From Luteibacter yeojuensis (GTDB lineage: Bacteria > Pseudomonadota > Gammaproteobacteria > Xanthomonadales > Rhodanobacteraceae): 64,000 bases of DNA. Both the position numbers and the translations under genes were made by a program. The notes under the pieces were generated by a model. It ran no database searches. It saw nothing but the letters and a program-made list of their open reading frames with translations, and had not been told where the DNA came from. Each line of letters begins with the position of its first letter. Within the stretch, counting starts at the first letter, position 1. Location of the stretch: positions 34,583-98,582 of the forward strand of contig NZ_JZRB01000022.1 in the NCBI RefSeq assembly GCF_000964085.1, given 5' to 3'. Positions 45,676-56,229 of the stretch are shown piece by piece.

Positions 45676-48147
45676 CTATTTGGGCAAGGCGTACGCGATA
45701 ACCCAATCCCCCTGCTTCGTCCCCAGCGACCCATGCCCGCCGGCGACGACAAGCACGTACTGCCGCCCATCCTTGTCCGCATACGTCATCGGCGTGGCCT
45801 GGCCGCCCGCGGGCAGGCGCGACTCCCAGAGCTTGCGGCCCGTGTGCACGTCGTAGGCGCGCAGGTAGTAGTCCAGCGTGCCGCTGAGGAACGTGACGCC
45901 GCCTGCGGTCGTCACCATGCCGCCCATGCTGGGCACGCCCAGCGGCATGGGGATCGGCAGCGGCGCGCTGTCGACGATGGTGCCGTTGCGGTGCTTCCAC
46001 ATCGTCTTGCCGCTGCGCAGGTCCACGCCCGCTACATAACCCCACGGCGGTGCCTGGCAGGGGATGCCCAGCGGCGACAGGAACGGGTTCAGCTCGATGG
46101 CGTAGGGGATGCCTTCGGCCTTCTTGATGCCCTGCGTTTCACTCTTTGCTTCGACGACCTCCATGTGCGCCAGCTGGTCCTTCGGGATCAGCTTCGACTG
46201 GAAGGCCATGTAGCTGGGATTCGCGAGCAGCAGCTGCCGTGTCGGGTCGACCGAGACACCGCCCCAGTCGAAAACACCGAAGTTGCCTGGATACACCAGC
46301 GAGCCCTGCAACGAGGGTGGCGTGTACATGCCGTCGTAGCGCAACGAGCGGAAGCGCACGCGGCACCACAGCATGTCGAACGGCGTGGTGCCCCACATAT
46401 CCGGCTCGCGCAGGTCGGGCGGCGCCATGTTCATGTCCGACATCGGCTGGGTGGGGGCCGCGTGGTCGCCTTCGACGGCACCCTGTGGGCGCGGCACTTC
46501 GCGGATGGGCACGATGGGCGTGCCGTCGCGGCGGTCGAGGACGTACAGGCTGCCCTGCTTCGTCGATGCGATGATCGCCGGCTTCACGCCCTTGTCCGTG
46601 GTGAGGTCCACCAGGCTGGGCTGGCCGCCCACGTCCATGTCCCACAGGTCGTGGTGGGTGAACTGGTAGTTCCACTTGACCTTGCCGCTGGCGATATCGA
46701 GCGCGACCAGGCCGGCGCCGTATTTCTCCGAGGTGGGCGTGCGGCCACCCGCGAACTGGTCGGGTGTCTGGTTGCCCATCGGCAGGTACACCATGCCGAG
46801 GTTCTCGTCGACGCTGAAGAGCGACCACATGTTCGGCGCGTTGCGCGTATAGGTGCCGTCGGCGGCGATGGGGGTGGTGTCGTCGGGCTTGCCCGGGTCC
46901 CAGTTCCATACGAGGTGGCCATCGTGCACGTCGAACGCACGGATGACGCCCGAGGGCTCGTTGGTCGATTCATCGTCGGTGACGTGGCCGCCGATGATGA
47001 CAAGGTCCTTCGTCACCGCCGGCGGCGACGTCGAGTAGTAGCCGCCCGGCGTGAACGGGCCGATGTTGGCGCGCAGGTCGACGGTGCCCTTGTTGCCGAA
47101 GTCGTCGCACACCTGGCCGTTGTCGGCGTTGAGCGCGATGAGGCGCGCATCGGCCGTGGGCAGGAACAGGCGGCGCGGGCATGTGCCCGCGGCCAGCACG
47201 TTGGTGGGCAGCGGCGCGGTGGATGCCGGCGCGGGCACGCCGGCCGCCGTGGTGGCGGGCGCGGGGATCAGCGCGGCCGCGTAACGTGCGTCGTCGTGGT
47301 ACGACACGCCGCGGCAGGTCATGTGCTCCCAGTGCTTGAAGCCCACCGGGCTCTGGATCTTCGGATCGAACTCCCAGCGCTTCTGCCCCGTGGTGGCGTC
47401 CACCGCGATGACGCGGCTGTGCGGCGTGCACAGGAACACCGTATCGCCCACCTTCAACGGCGTGTTCTCCGCCGTGGTTTCGGTCGGGTCGCCGGGGCCG
47501 GGCATGTCGCCGGTCTGGATTTTCCACGCCACCTGCAGCTGGGCGACGTTTTCCGGGGTGATCTGCTTCAACGGCGAATAACGCTGGCCCCACGCGGAGC
47601 CGCCGTAATCGACCCAATCGCCGTCGGCGAGCGAGGCGCGATCGCCCTGGGGGCCGGAAACATCCGCCATGGGCAGCTCGCCCTTCAGGTCGGGCACCGG
47701 CATGGCGACGGCGACGACGCCGACGATGGCAACGATGAGCAGGCCGACGAACAGGAAACCGCCGCCGGTGCCGCGCGCGGTTTCAAGGTATGGGTCGCGG
47801 CTGAGGCCGCGGCGTGGCCAGGGCAGCCACAGCCACAGGCCCAGCGCGAACCACACATCCAGTCGCGGCAGCAGCTGCCACCAGTCGAAACCCACCTCCC
47901 ACACCGCCCATCCGGTGCTGCCCAGCAGGAACAGCGTGTAGAGCGGCACGGCGAAGCGCACGCGCACGGCCAGCAACAGCGCCACCAGCAAGAGCCACGC
48001 GCCGGCGATCGTAAAATACGGCGAACCACCGGCCTCGACGAGCCGGGCGCCGCCGTACAGCATGGCCGCGCCCGCGAGGACGAAAACGAACGCCGTGAAC
48101 AACGTGGCGGGATGGAACCTACGGGCCCTGATCACTGGCGACCTCAC
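45676..48147 (-). CDS. gcd: Membrane-bound PQQ-dependent glucose dehydrogenase
   Basis: An 823-residue quinoprotein. Five N-terminal helices (from about residue 10 to 130) anchor it in the inner membrane and pass electrons to ubiquinone; the periplasmic domain is a PQQ propeller with WDYGGSAWGQRYSPLKQI-like, THHDLWDMDVGGQPSLVDL and WGYVAGVDLRSGKTMWKHRN blocks. It oxidises glucose to gluconolactone. The frame is open to 48255, but that part is a REP unit, so I place the start at the GTG at 48147 (VRSPVIRARRF), without a clear ribosome-binding site. PQQ synthesis genes are not in the window. Confidence 0.9.
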   Translation of the reverse strand: MRSPVIRARRFHPATLFTAFVFVLAGAAMLYGGARLVEAGGSPYFTIAGAWLLLVALLLAVRVRFAVPLYTLFLLGSTGWAVWEVGFDWWQLLPRLDVWFALGLWLWLPWPRRGLSRDPYLETARGTGGGFLFVGLLIVAIVGVVAVAMPVPDLKGELPMADVSGPQGDRASLADGDWVDYGGSAWGQRYSPLKQITPENVAQLQVAWKIQTGDMPGPGDPTETTAENTPLKVGDTVFLCTPHSRVIAVDATTGQKRWEFDPKIQSPVGFKHWEHMTCRGVSYHDDARYAAALIPAPATTAAGVPAPASTAPLPTNVLAAGTCPRRLFLPTADARLIALNADNGQVCDDFGNKGTVDLRANIGPFTPGGYYSTSPPAVTKDLVIIGGHVTDDESTNEPSGVIRAFDVHDGHLVWNWDPGKPDDTTPIAADGTYTRNAPNMWSLFSVDENLGMVYLPMGNQTPDQFAGGRTPTSEKYGAGLVALDIASGKVKWNYQFTHHDLWDMDVGGQPSLVDLTTDKGVKPAIIASTKQGSLYVLDRRDGTPIVPIREVPRPQGAVEGDHAAPTQPMSDMNMAPPDLREPDMWGTTPFDMLWCRVRFRSLRYDGMYTPPSLQGSLVYPGNFGVFDWGGVSVDPTRQLLLANPSYMAFQSKLIPKDQLAHMEVVEAKSETQGIKKAEGIPYAIELNPFLSPLGIPCQAPPWGYVAGVDLRSGKTMWKHRNGTIVDSAPLPIPMPLGVPSMGGMVTTAGGVTFLSGTLDYYLRAYDVHTGRKLWESRLPAGGQATPMTYADKDGRQYVLVVAGGHGSLGTKQGDWVIAYALPK

Positions 48148-48225
48148 ATGGGTTGGCGGTGTTTCCCCGTGCGGCAGAGTGTGATCGCGAGCGTGAAGCC
48201 GTGGTGCAGGGGTCGCTCCCGCTCT

Positions 48226-48249
48226 TGTAGGAGCGCGCTTGCGCGCGAC
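48226..48249. repeat. Single REP unit
   Basis: TGTAGGAGCGCGCTTGCGCG plus CGAC lies between the NmrA-like gene and gcd (both minus). It accounts for the spurious N-terminal extension of the gcd frame. Confidence 0.82.
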
Positions 48250-48254
48250 AGGCA

Positions 48255-49097
48255 CTAGCCCCGAGGAACCAACTCGCGGATCACCTCCCCAAGCGTCACC
48301 ACCCCCTTCGTCGCCCCCGGGCCAAAATCAATCCAGCCCTCATTGAACCCATCGACCATGCGCATGCGCGGGCCGGGATGCTGCATGCCCTGCTCGCGGA
48401 AGCGGGCCTCCCATGTCTCGCGCGGGACGACGCGGGCGACCACGTCGCGGCCGAGGGCCTCGGCCAGCGCGGCGGCGATGTCGTTGGGGCTGGTGCGCGT
48501 GGGGCCTTCGAGTTCGACGATGCGGACGCCGTCCCAGTGCTCACCCAGCAATGCCGCGGCGCGCTGGCCGATATCCCGCGTCGCGACCATGGCGATGCGA
48601 CGGTCGAGCGGCTGCAGGTAGCTGTCGATGACGCCGGTGTCGCGGGCCTGGGCGACGTCCCACTGGCTGTTCTCCATGAACCACGCGGCACGCAAGAACG
48701 CGACCGGCATGGGCAGTTCGCCCAGCGCCTTCTCCATGTGGCCAAGTTGCGAGAGCAGGTTCTCTTCCGTCGCATCGGCACCGATGGTCGACAACACCAC
48801 CACGCGATCGGGGCGCGCGGCGGCCAGCGCGGCCTTGATCGACGCGATGGTGCGGGTGGATTCGGGGAACCCCGGCGTGGGATCGAACAGCGGCGGCAGC
48901 AGGATGAACACGGCCTCGGCGCCCTCGAAGGCCTGGGCCAGGGCGGCGGTGTCGTCGAGCTCGGCGATGGCCGCGTGCTCGAAGCGGCTGGCCTTGGCGG
49001 CATCGCGGACGATGGCGCGGAAAGGCTTGTGGGCGGCGCGCAGGGCCTCGGCGAGCGAGGCACCGACCTGGCCGGTGATTCCGGTGATGGCGTACAT
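48255..49097 (-). CDS. NmrA-like NAD(P)-binding Rossmann protein
   Basis: A 280-residue short-chain-dehydrogenase-like protein of the NmrA/QOR2 type. The dinucleotide site is MYAITGITGQVGASLAEAL, followed by VFILLPPLF, VVVLSTIGAD and FLRAAWFMENSQWDV. Members act as redox sensors or as quinone or azo reductases; the role here is not evident. The start at 49097 has GGAG eight bases upstream. Confidence 0.87.
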   Translation of the reverse strand: MYAITGITGQVGASLAEALRAAHKPFRAIVRDAAKASRFEHAAIAELDDTAALAQAFEGAEAVFILLPPLFDPTPGFPESTRTIASIKAALAAARPDRVVVLSTIGADATEENLLSQLGHMEKALGELPMPVAFLRAAWFMENSQWDVAQARDTGVIDSYLQPLDRRIAMVATRDIGQRAAALLGEHWDGVRIVELEGPTRTSPNDIAAALAEALGRDVVARVVPRETWEARFREQGMQHPGPRMRMVDGFNEGWIDFGPGATKGVVTLGEVIRELVPRG

Positions 49098-49206
49098 GGC
49101 ATGGCTCCGTCTTTCAGAAGGGACGGAGCACAGGCTAGGCGCGCGGCAGTCGTGAGTGAAGCGACTTTATCTCAGCTTATTGATGACTTTCGATCACGAT
49201 TCTTCG

Positions 49207-50883
49207 TCAGGCGAATTCCACCCATGCCGAGGCATCGGCGGGTGCGGCCTGCTTCTGGCCGAAGCGCAGGTCGTGCGCGGCGGGCGCCGTGGCGACGGCG
49301 ACGGGTGCCCCGCCATCGACCGTGAAGAACGCCACCTGGTCGCGCAATGACTGCGCCTGGTCCTGCATGGACTTGGCGGCGGCCGCAGCCTCTTCCACCA
49401 GCGCCGCGTTCTCCTGCGTCACCTGGTCGATCTGCGCGATGGCCACGTTCACCTGGTCGACGCCGGCGGATTGCTCGGCGCTGGCCGCGGCGATCTCGGC
49501 GACGATGTCGGTGACCTTCTTCACGCTGCCCACGATATCGCGCAGCGCATCGGCGGAACGCGACACGAGTTCGCTGCCGGCTTCCACGCGCTCGCCGCTT
49601 TCGGTGATGAGCGCCTTGATCTGCTTCGAGGCGGCGGCGCTGGACTGGGCCAGGCGGCGCACCTCCGCGGCCACCACCGCGAAGCCACGGCCCTGTTCGC
49701 CGGCACGCGCCGCTTCCACGGCGGCGTTGAGCGCAAGCAGATTGGTCTGGAACGCGATCTCGTCGATCATGCCCACGATATCGGCGATGCGGCGGCTGGA
49801 ATCGCCGATGTCGCGCATGGCGTCCATGGCCTGCGCCACCACCTCGCCACCCTGCTCCGCCTCGCCGCGCGCGTGGCGCGACAGGCGGTCGGCGGCGTTG
49901 GCGTTCTCCGCGTTCTGCTTCACCGTCGCGGTCATTTCCTCCATCGAGGCCGCGGTTTCCTCCAGGCTGGAGGCCTGCTCCTGCGTGCGCTGCGACAGGT
50001 CGTCGTTGCCGCGGGCGATCTCACCCGCGGTGGTGGATACCACGTGCGCGCCCTGCTGCACCTCGGCCACGATGGAGGCCAGCGTGCCGCGCATGCGCTC
50101 CAGCGCACCCAGCAGGCTTTCCGCCGCGAAATCATGGGCCCTGCCGTCGTGGCGCAGGTCGCCGCCTGCGATGCGGCTGGCGATGTGCTGCGCGTCGCGC
50201 GGTTCGCCACCGATGGTGGCGCGGATGCTGCGCATGGAGAACCACACCACGAACAGCGCCAGCGCGGCGATGAGGCCCGACTTCAGCAGGTCGTTGCGCA
50301 GCTGCTGCTGGAACGCGGCGTTGATGTCGGAGAAATAGGCACCGGAGATGAAGTGCAGGTCCCACGGCTTGTAGAAGCCGGAGTAGCTGATCTTGTCCTT
50401 CAGTTCCTTCGTCTTCGGCATCACCTGCGTGTAGCGGGTGAAGCCGTGCCCTTCCCTGGTGTCGGCCTCGAGCATGGCCACGTAGTGGTGGAAGCCGTTG
50501 CCGTCCACGTCCTCGCGGATGTTCTTGCCTACCTCGCCGTGGCGCAGCGGATGCATGCGCAGCGCCAGCGTGGAATCAAACGCGAACACGTAGCCGCTGC
50601 CGTTGTCCCAGCGCATGGCCTCGATATCGCGAAGCGCGGCGGCGCGTGCGTCGGCATCGGCCATCTCGCCTTTTTCGGCGCGCGCGTGGAACGACTCCGC
50701 GATGGCGCTGGCCGCCATGACGTGCTGCTGCAACGAGTTTTCCAGCCCGCGCATCTGCGCATCGCGGCTTTCGAGCGCCGACATCACGGCCTGGCCACCC
50801 AGGCCGAGGACAACGATCGACATCACCATCCACACGCGCGCGTTGAGCGTCGTGCGACCGAACCAATTCATGACGACCGACAT
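49207..50883 (-). CDS. Methyl-accepting chemotaxis protein with Cache sensor
   Basis: A 558-residue transmembrane chemoreceptor. Helix 1 is near residues 17-36, then a periplasmic single Cache domain ([39 protein letters not shown]), helix 2 near 200-215, a HAMP-like linker and a signalling coiled coil with the invariant tip [20 protein letters not shown]. The C terminus ends SAWVEFA, without the CheR-binding pentapeptide. The ligand is unknown. The start is at 50883 or the second Met at 50871. Confidence 0.92.
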   Translation of the reverse strand: MSVVMNWFGRTTLNARVWMVMSIVVLGLGGQAVMSALESRDAQMRGLENSLQQHVMAASAIAESFHARAEKGEMADADARAAALRDIEAMRWDNGSGYVFAFDSTLALRMHPLRHGEVGKNIREDVDGNGFHHYVAMLEADTREGHGFTRYTQVMPKTKELKDKISYSGFYKPWDLHFISGAYFSDINAAFQQQLRNDLLKSGLIAALALFVVWFSMRSIRATIGGEPRDAQHIASRIAGGDLRHDGRAHDFAAESLLGALERMRGTLASIVAEVQQGAHVVSTTAGEIARGNDDLSQRTQEQASSLEETAASMEEMTATVKQNAENANAADRLSRHARGEAEQGGEVVAQAMDAMRDIGDSSRRIADIVGMIDEIAFQTNLLALNAAVEAARAGEQGRGFAVVAAEVRRLAQSSAAASKQIKALITESGERVEAGSELVSRSADALRDIVGSVKKVTDIVAEIAAASAEQSAGVDQVNVAIAQIDQVTQENAALVEEAAAAAKSMQDQAQSLRDQVAFFTVDGGAPVAVATAPAAHDLRFGQKQAAPADASAWVEFA

Positions 50884-50962
50884 ACCACCATCACCCTCGA
50901 GACCAACCCCGTAGGTGGCTTATCGGCAAATTCCTGCGGCGCTTTATGGGCCGGGCGCGATG

Positions 50963-53509
50963 TCAGTTTAGCGTGAGACGGTGGTGGCCACTGGCCACCA
51001 CGACGGGCTTGGCGCCCGGCAGGCCCACCTCGGCCTCGGCACCCACGGGTACCTCGACCTCGGCCACCACCTTGCCGCCGACCTTACGCCAGGCCACCGA
51101 GGCCTCGCCGTAAGGGGTCATCACCGACGCCGACGCGTGGTCGAGCCAGGCCGTCAGCGCCGGCCGCACGCCGATGCGCTTCCAGCCCGGCGACAGCGGC
51201 CGCAGGCCGGCCACATCCTCGAACAGCCAGTCGTCGATGGTGCCGAGGAAGTAGTGGCCGCGCGACCGCGACGCCGCCTTCCAGTGCTCCCACAGGCTGG
51301 TGGCACCGTTGGCGCGCCAGAAGCCCCAGCTCGGGAAGGTGACCTGGTTGGCGATGGCCCACGCCTCGTCGGCGTGGCCGGTGGCGGTGAGCACCGGCAG
51401 GATCAGCTTGGTCGCCAGGGCACCGGTATCAAGGTGGTCGCCGCGCGCCTTCGCATCGGCGGCGACCTGCGCGGCCACGCGGCCACGCAGGTCGGCGGGC
51501 ACCATGCCGAAGCCCAGCGCCAGCAGGTTGTGCGCCTGGCGATAGCCCTGGTCGCCGTCGCCGCGGTATACCGCCTTGCCGCGGTCGAGGAAGCGCGCGT
51601 TGAAGGCATCGCGCACGGTATCGGCCATGCGGTCGAAGCGCGCAGCCTGCGCCGGCGTGCCGGCGAGCCGCTGCATGTCGGCCACCACGCGCGCCATGCG
51701 GTAGAGGTACGCCGTGCCAGCAACGCGTTTGTCTTCCGGCGCGTTCTCGCCGGAGGGGTCGGTCTCCGGGCTGACCCAGTCGCCCAGCTCGGTGTTGGCG
51801 ATGCCGCCGGGCGAGCGCGCGTCCTCCATGGCCACGTAGCGCGCCATGCCGTCGAGGTGCTCGTCGATGGGCGCGCGGTCGCCGGTGAACGTGTAGATGG
51901 ACCATGGCACGAGGATGTACGCGGAGTGCCACGTGGGCGCATGCACGTCGAGCGCCCAGCCCGCGTTCGGCGCGGTGACGAGCGGCGCGCCATCGGTGCC
52001 GCGCGTGTCGGCGATGTCACGCTCCCACTTCGTCAACAGCGCGCCGGCATCGACATTGCGCAGGAACATGTCGGCGCCAAGCATGCCGTCGCCCGTCCAG
52101 CCGTTCTTCTCGTACATCGGCGTGTCGGTGGGGATGCCGTAGAAGTTGTTGAGCATGGTGTCGACCGCCGCCTGGTGTATCCAGTTGAGCAGGTCGTTGG
52201 CGCTGTCGAAACGGCCGGTGATCGCGACATCGTTGTGCACCACCGCGGCCTTCACCGCCTCCTTCGTGGGCGTGCCGGGCCACCCGTCCACCTGCACGTA
52301 GCGGAAGCCCTTGTACGAGAACCGCGGGTGCCACTGCGTGCGCCGGCCGTCGAGCGTCAGGCTGTCGGTCTGGAAGCCGTGCTTGAAGTAGTGGTGCTCG
52401 TCGCGCGCATCCACCGTGCCATCGGGCAGCAGCTTCTCGCCGTAGTGCGCGGTGATGGTGGTGCCGGCGGGGCCCGCCACGTCGAATTCGGCCCAGCCGG
52501 CGATGACGCGCGGGAAAGCGAACACATAGACGCCCGGCTTCGGCTCGGTCACCTCCACCGCATCGAGGCGGCCGGTGACGCGGATGGGTTGCTCGATCTG
52601 CGGCACGAGGCGGCCGGCGGGCGCGGGCAATTCGGCCGCGGCCGCCCACGCCGGGGGCACGGCGGCCCGCGCGTCGTACGCCTCGCCGCCATACAGGTCG
52701 TCGAGGCGCGTGGGGCCGTCGGCCAACTGCCAGCCCGCATCGGTGCGCACGCGCTGCACCGTGCCGTCCTTGTACTGGATGACGAGGACGGCCTTGACCC
52801 GCGGCTGGCCGTGCCACGGCGCCTTTTCCCAATGCCATACATTGGGGTTGGTCATGCCGTAGAACCCCCGGCCCAGCTCGGCGCCCAGCACGTGGTCGCC
52901 CGGTGCCAGCGCCACGTCGGTGGCCAGCACCTCCACGCGCTTCGCATAGTTGGTGAAGCCGGGCGAGAGCACGGCATCGCTGGCCGGCTTGCCATCCAGC
53001 GTCATGTCCGCGTAACCGCCCGCCGCCACGTAGAGCGTGGCGCGCGCGACCGGGCCCGCGACATGGAACGGGCGGCGCAGCAGTGGCGCCGGCAGGCTCG
53101 CGGCATCCGCCTTGCCGATCCACCGCGCGCCACCCCAGCCGGCATCGTCCAGCGCGGTGCCGAACGCCGCCGACGCGGTGGCGTTGCCCTCGCTGGTGCG
53201 CACATCGACGCGCCAGTCGTAGCGTTCGCCCGGTTGCAACGGCGGGCCGCCATAGGGCACGTCGAACGACTGCGCCGTGGTTACCTCGCCGCTATCCCAG
53301 ACGGCCTTGCCGCCCTGGCTGATGCGCAGGCGATAACCCTGCTGCACGGTGCCGTCCTTTCCGGCATGCACCACCCAGCCGAAGCGCGGTTTGGCCGCAT
53401 CGACGTAGAGCGGGGTATCGAGGCGCTCCACGCGAAGGTGCGCGAGCGAGGCGGCGAGGGCGGGCGTGGGCGCGAGGATGAGCGCGAGCAGCAGGGCGCG
53501 TGGCGGCAA
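50963..53509 (-). CDS. Alpha-L-rhamnosidase, GH78 family
   Basis: An 848-residue exported glycosidase. It has a signal peptide (ALLLALILAPTPALAA), an N-terminal beta domain (LDTPLYVDAAKPRFGWVVHA), a second domain with the N-terminal rhamnosidase fold, and the six-hairpin catalytic domain with TDTPMYEKNGWTGDGMLGA, which carries the acidic residues typical of GH78. C-terminal WKRIGVRPAL closes the family pattern. It should release terminal rhamnose from plant or microbial glycans. The start is a TTG at 53509, chosen because it completes the signal peptide. Confidence 0.88.
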   Translation of the reverse strand: MPPRALLLALILAPTPALAASLAHLRVERLDTPLYVDAAKPRFGWVVHAGKDGTVQQGYRLRISQGGKAVWDSGEVTTAQSFDVPYGGPPLQPGERYDWRVDVRTSEGNATASAAFGTALDDAGWGGARWIGKADAASLPAPLLRRPFHVAGPVARATLYVAAGGYADMTLDGKPASDAVLSPGFTNYAKRVEVLATDVALAPGDHVLGAELGRGFYGMTNPNVWHWEKAPWHGQPRVKAVLVIQYKDGTVQRVRTDAGWQLADGPTRLDDLYGGEAYDARAAVPPAWAAAAELPAPAGRLVPQIEQPIRVTGRLDAVEVTEPKPGVYVFAFPRVIAGWAEFDVAGPAGTTITAHYGEKLLPDGTVDARDEHHYFKHGFQTDSLTLDGRRTQWHPRFSYKGFRYVQVDGWPGTPTKEAVKAAVVHNDVAITGRFDSANDLLNWIHQAAVDTMLNNFYGIPTDTPMYEKNGWTGDGMLGADMFLRNVDAGALLTKWERDIADTRGTDGAPLVTAPNAGWALDVHAPTWHSAYILVPWSIYTFTGDRAPIDEHLDGMARYVAMEDARSPGGIANTELGDWVSPETDPSGENAPEDKRVAGTAYLYRMARVVADMQRLAGTPAQAARFDRMADTVRDAFNARFLDRGKAVYRGDGDQGYRQAHNLLALGFGMVPADLRGRVAAQVAADAKARGDHLDTGALATKLILPVLTATGHADEAWAIANQVTFPSWGFWRANGATSLWEHWKAASRSRGHYFLGTIDDWLFEDVAGLRPLSPGWKRIGVRPALTAWLDHASASVMTPYGEASVAWRKVGGKVVAEVEVPVGAEAEVGLPGAKPVVVASGHHRLTLN

Positions 53510-53618
53510 GGGTCGGTTCCCGGTGGCGAAGCGTCAACCACCGAGCATACCCGCATACATCCATCTAACGCCGCCGGGTCTACACAGTAGCGACCCCAAG
53601 CCAACCGGAGCCATCGTC

Positions 53619-54134
53619 ATGAAGACCTCCCTTGCCGGCCTCGCCCTGTGCCTCGCCATCGCCAGCACCGCCGCGCCCGCCATGCAGCTCGACAAGCTCG
53701 GCGGCCTGATGGGCGGCGCCGGTGGCGGGTTGAGTTCCGGCAGCGCCAGCAATGCCGCGGGCATCATCCAGTACTGCGTCAACAACAACTACCTGGGCGG
53801 CAGCTCGGGTGCCACGGGCGTGAAAGACAAGCTGCTGGGCAGCCTCTCGGGCGACCAGAACGCGGCCAACACCGATGCGGGCGGCAGCTCGGCCGGGGGC
53901 CTGCTGGGCAAGTTCGGCGGCAAGTCGAAGAAGGGCACCGCCACCACCAGCGCCGACCCCACCAAGGACAAGGGCTACCTCGACGGGGCCAAGGGCCTGC
54001 TCACCACGGGCGATGGCAAGACGGTGAACCTCACCGGCGGCGATAGCGGCAACAGCGGCGACATGAAGGGCCAGCTGGTGCACAAGGCCTGCGACGCCGT
54101 GCTGAAACAGGGCAAGAAGCTGGTGGGGATGTAA
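53619..54134 (+). CDS. DUF2501 family periplasmic protein (YjjA-like)
   Basis: A 171-residue secreted protein with a signal peptide (SLAGLALCLAIASTAAPAMQ), a Gly/Ser-rich low-complexity middle and a C-terminal LVHKACDAVLKQGKKLVGM. AGIIQYCVNNNYLGG with a cysteine is the DUF2501 hallmark. Function is unknown in the whole family. GGAG lies eight bases before the ATG at 53619. Confidence 0.85.
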   Translation: MKTSLAGLALCLAIASTAAPAMQLDKLGGLMGGAGGGLSSGSASNAAGIIQYCVNNNYLGGSSGATGVKDKLLGSLSGDQNAANTDAGGSSAGGLLGKFGGKSKKGTATTSADPTKDKGYLDGAKGLLTTGDGKTVNLTGGDSGNSGDMKGQLVHKACDAVLKQGKKLVGM

Positions 54135-54143
54135 ACCCCGCGC

Positions 54144-56087
54144 CTAGTCCCGCGTGATGCGCCCGATGGCGTCGGTGAGGTCGGCCACGCCATAGGGCTT
54201 CACGATCACCGCCGTCCGCGCATCGCGCACCACGCCATTCGCGGTCTGGTCGCCCGTGGCGAACAGCACCGGCAGTTCGGGGCGTGTCTCGCGCATGCGC
54301 TCGGCCACTTCCACCCCGTTCATGCCCGGCAGGCCCACGTCGGCGAGCAACACGTCGATAGCCTCGTTTTCATGCACGCGCAGGGCCTCGTTGCCGTCGC
54401 CCGCCTCGAACACGGTGTGGCCGCGGCTTTCGAGCATCTCGGCGATGCTCATGCGGATGAGCGCATCGTCTTCCACCACCAGCACGCGCAGGCGCGCGGG
54501 CTGCTGCGGCGGCGGCATCGACGGTGCAGGCGAGCGCGGCGTTTCCACCGGCGTGGCCGGTGCGCGCTGCGCCAGCACGTGGCGCACGCGGCGCGCCAGC
54601 GCCTCGCGGGTGTAGGGCTTGCTGAGCAGTTCCACGCCCTCGTCGAGGCGGCCGCCATGGACAATGGCGTTCTCGGTGTAGCCCGAGGTGAACAGCACGG
54701 CCATGCGCGGCTGGCGCTCGACGGCCTTGCGGGCCAGGTCGGGGCTGCGCAACGGGCCAGGCATCACCACGTCGGTGAACAGCAGGTCGATCGCGATGCC
54801 GCTGTCGATGATCGACAAGGCGCTCTCGGCGTCGCGCGCCTTGAGCACGCGGTAGCCGAGGTCGGCCAGCATGACCACCACGGTCTCGCGCACTTCGTCG
54901 TCGTCCTCGGCCACGAGGATGGTTTCGTCGCCACCGCGCACCCCGCCGCCATCCACGGCGACGAGGCGGTCCTCGCTCTGCGTGGAGCGCGGCAGGTAGA
55001 TGCGCACCGTGGTGCCATGGCCCGGCTCGCTGTAGATCTTCACGTGGCCGCCGGATTGCTTCACGAAGCCGTAGACCATCGACAGGCCAAGGCCGGTGCC
55101 CTGGCCCTCGGGCTTGGTGGTGAAGAACGGTTCGAACACCTGCGCCAGCACCTCGGGCGCGATGCCCATGCCGGTATCGGTCACCGCCAGCATCACGTAC
55201 TGGCCCGGGCGCAGGTCGCCATGGGCCTTGGCATACGCCTCGTCGAGCAGCGCGTTGCCGGCTTCGATGGTGAGCTTGCCCTGGCCCTCCATCGCGTCGC
55301 GCGCGTTGATGGCCAGGTTGAGCAACGCGTTCTCCACGTTGCCCACGTCCACCAGCGTGTTCCACAGGCCGCCGGCGATGACGGTTTCCACCTCGATGGC
55401 CTCGCCCAGCGCGCGGCGCAGCAGGTCGTCCATGTCGCGGACGAAGCGGCCGATGTTCACCACCTTGGGCGCCAGCGGCTGGCGGCGGCCGAAGGCCAGC
55501 AACTGGGCCGCGAGCTTGGAGCCGCGGGTGACGCCGGCCATGGCGTTGGCCACGCGGCGCTCGGCGCGCGCGTTGCCCGAGACATCGGCGGTCAGGAGCT
55601 GGAGGTTGCCGCTGATGACCTGCAGCAGGTTGTTGAAATCGTGGGCCACGCCACCGGTGAGCTTGCCGATGGCATCCATCTTCTGCGCCTGGCGCAGCTG
55701 GTCCTGGGTGATATCCACGGCGGCCGTGCCATGCCCGGCAAGCCAGGCGGCATCGCTGGTGGCCGGGCGGAACGTGGCCAGCACCGTGCCTTCGCCCGCA
55801 GGCGCGCCACCCCATGCTTCCACGGCCACGCGCCACGCCAGGCCGTCCACGCCGGTGACCTCGAGGTCACGGATGCCGCGGGCACCCAGCGTGGGCAGCA
55901 TGTTCCCGAGCGCCGAGCGCCCGGCCGCGTTCCAGAACGGCATGAACCCCTCGCGCAGGCGGCTACGCGCCCATGCGTTGGCGTAGAGGGTGTCGCCGTT
56001 GGGGGCCAGGGCGACGAGCCCGAAGGGCACGGCGTCTAGCGATTGGCTGAGCAGCGCATGGTCCTGCAGCGCGAAAGTCGATGGCAT
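54144..56087 (-). CDS. Cytosolic hybrid histidine kinase with two receiver domains
   Basis: A 647-residue soluble signalling protein. It has an N-terminal PAS-like sensor (residues 10-110), a dimerisation/phosphorylation helix with KMDAIGKLTGGVAHDFNNLL (His149), and an ATPase domain (about 200-370) with NLAINARDAM, VTDTGMGIAPEVL, FFTTKPEGQGTGLGLSMVYG. Two receiver domains follow, with phosphoacceptor Asp in LLFTDVVMPG and VLLADVGLPG. There is no transmembrane segment and no output domain, so it probably signals by phosphotransfer. The input is unknown. Confidence 0.9.
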   Translation of the reverse strand: MPSTFALQDHALLSQSLDAVPFGLVALAPNGDTLYANAWARSRLREGFMPFWNAAGRSALGNMLPTLGARGIRDLEVTGVDGLAWRVAVEAWGGAPAGEGTVLATFRPATSDAAWLAGHGTAAVDITQDQLRQAQKMDAIGKLTGGVAHDFNNLLQVISGNLQLLTADVSGNARAERRVANAMAGVTRGSKLAAQLLAFGRRQPLAPKVVNIGRFVRDMDDLLRRALGEAIEVETVIAGGLWNTLVDVGNVENALLNLAINARDAMEGQGKLTIEAGNALLDEAYAKAHGDLRPGQYVMLAVTDTGMGIAPEVLAQVFEPFFTTKPEGQGTGLGLSMVYGFVKQSGGHVKIYSEPGHGTTVRIYLPRSTQSEDRLVAVDGGGVRGGDETILVAEDDDEVRETVVVMLADLGYRVLKARDAESALSIIDSGIAIDLLFTDVVMPGPLRSPDLARKAVERQPRMAVLFTSGYTENAIVHGGRLDEGVELLSKPYTREALARRVRHVLAQRAPATPVETPRSPAPSMPPPQQPARLRVLVVEDDALIRMSIAEMLESRGHTVFEAGDGNEALRVHENEAIDVLLADVGLPGMNGVEVAERMRETRPELPVLFATGDQTANGVVRDARTAVIVKPYGVADLTDAIGRITRD

Positions 56088-56229
56088 CTGACTGGGCGTT
56101 TCCTGCGTCTTGGGATCGAACGAGCCGGAATCTTAGCCGCCGGGCCCGATAACGAATGTGTAGGCCGCCTTCACATCCCTGTTCGACGATTCACACAAGC
56201 CATTGAACAAGCAGCGCATTGGAAAAATT

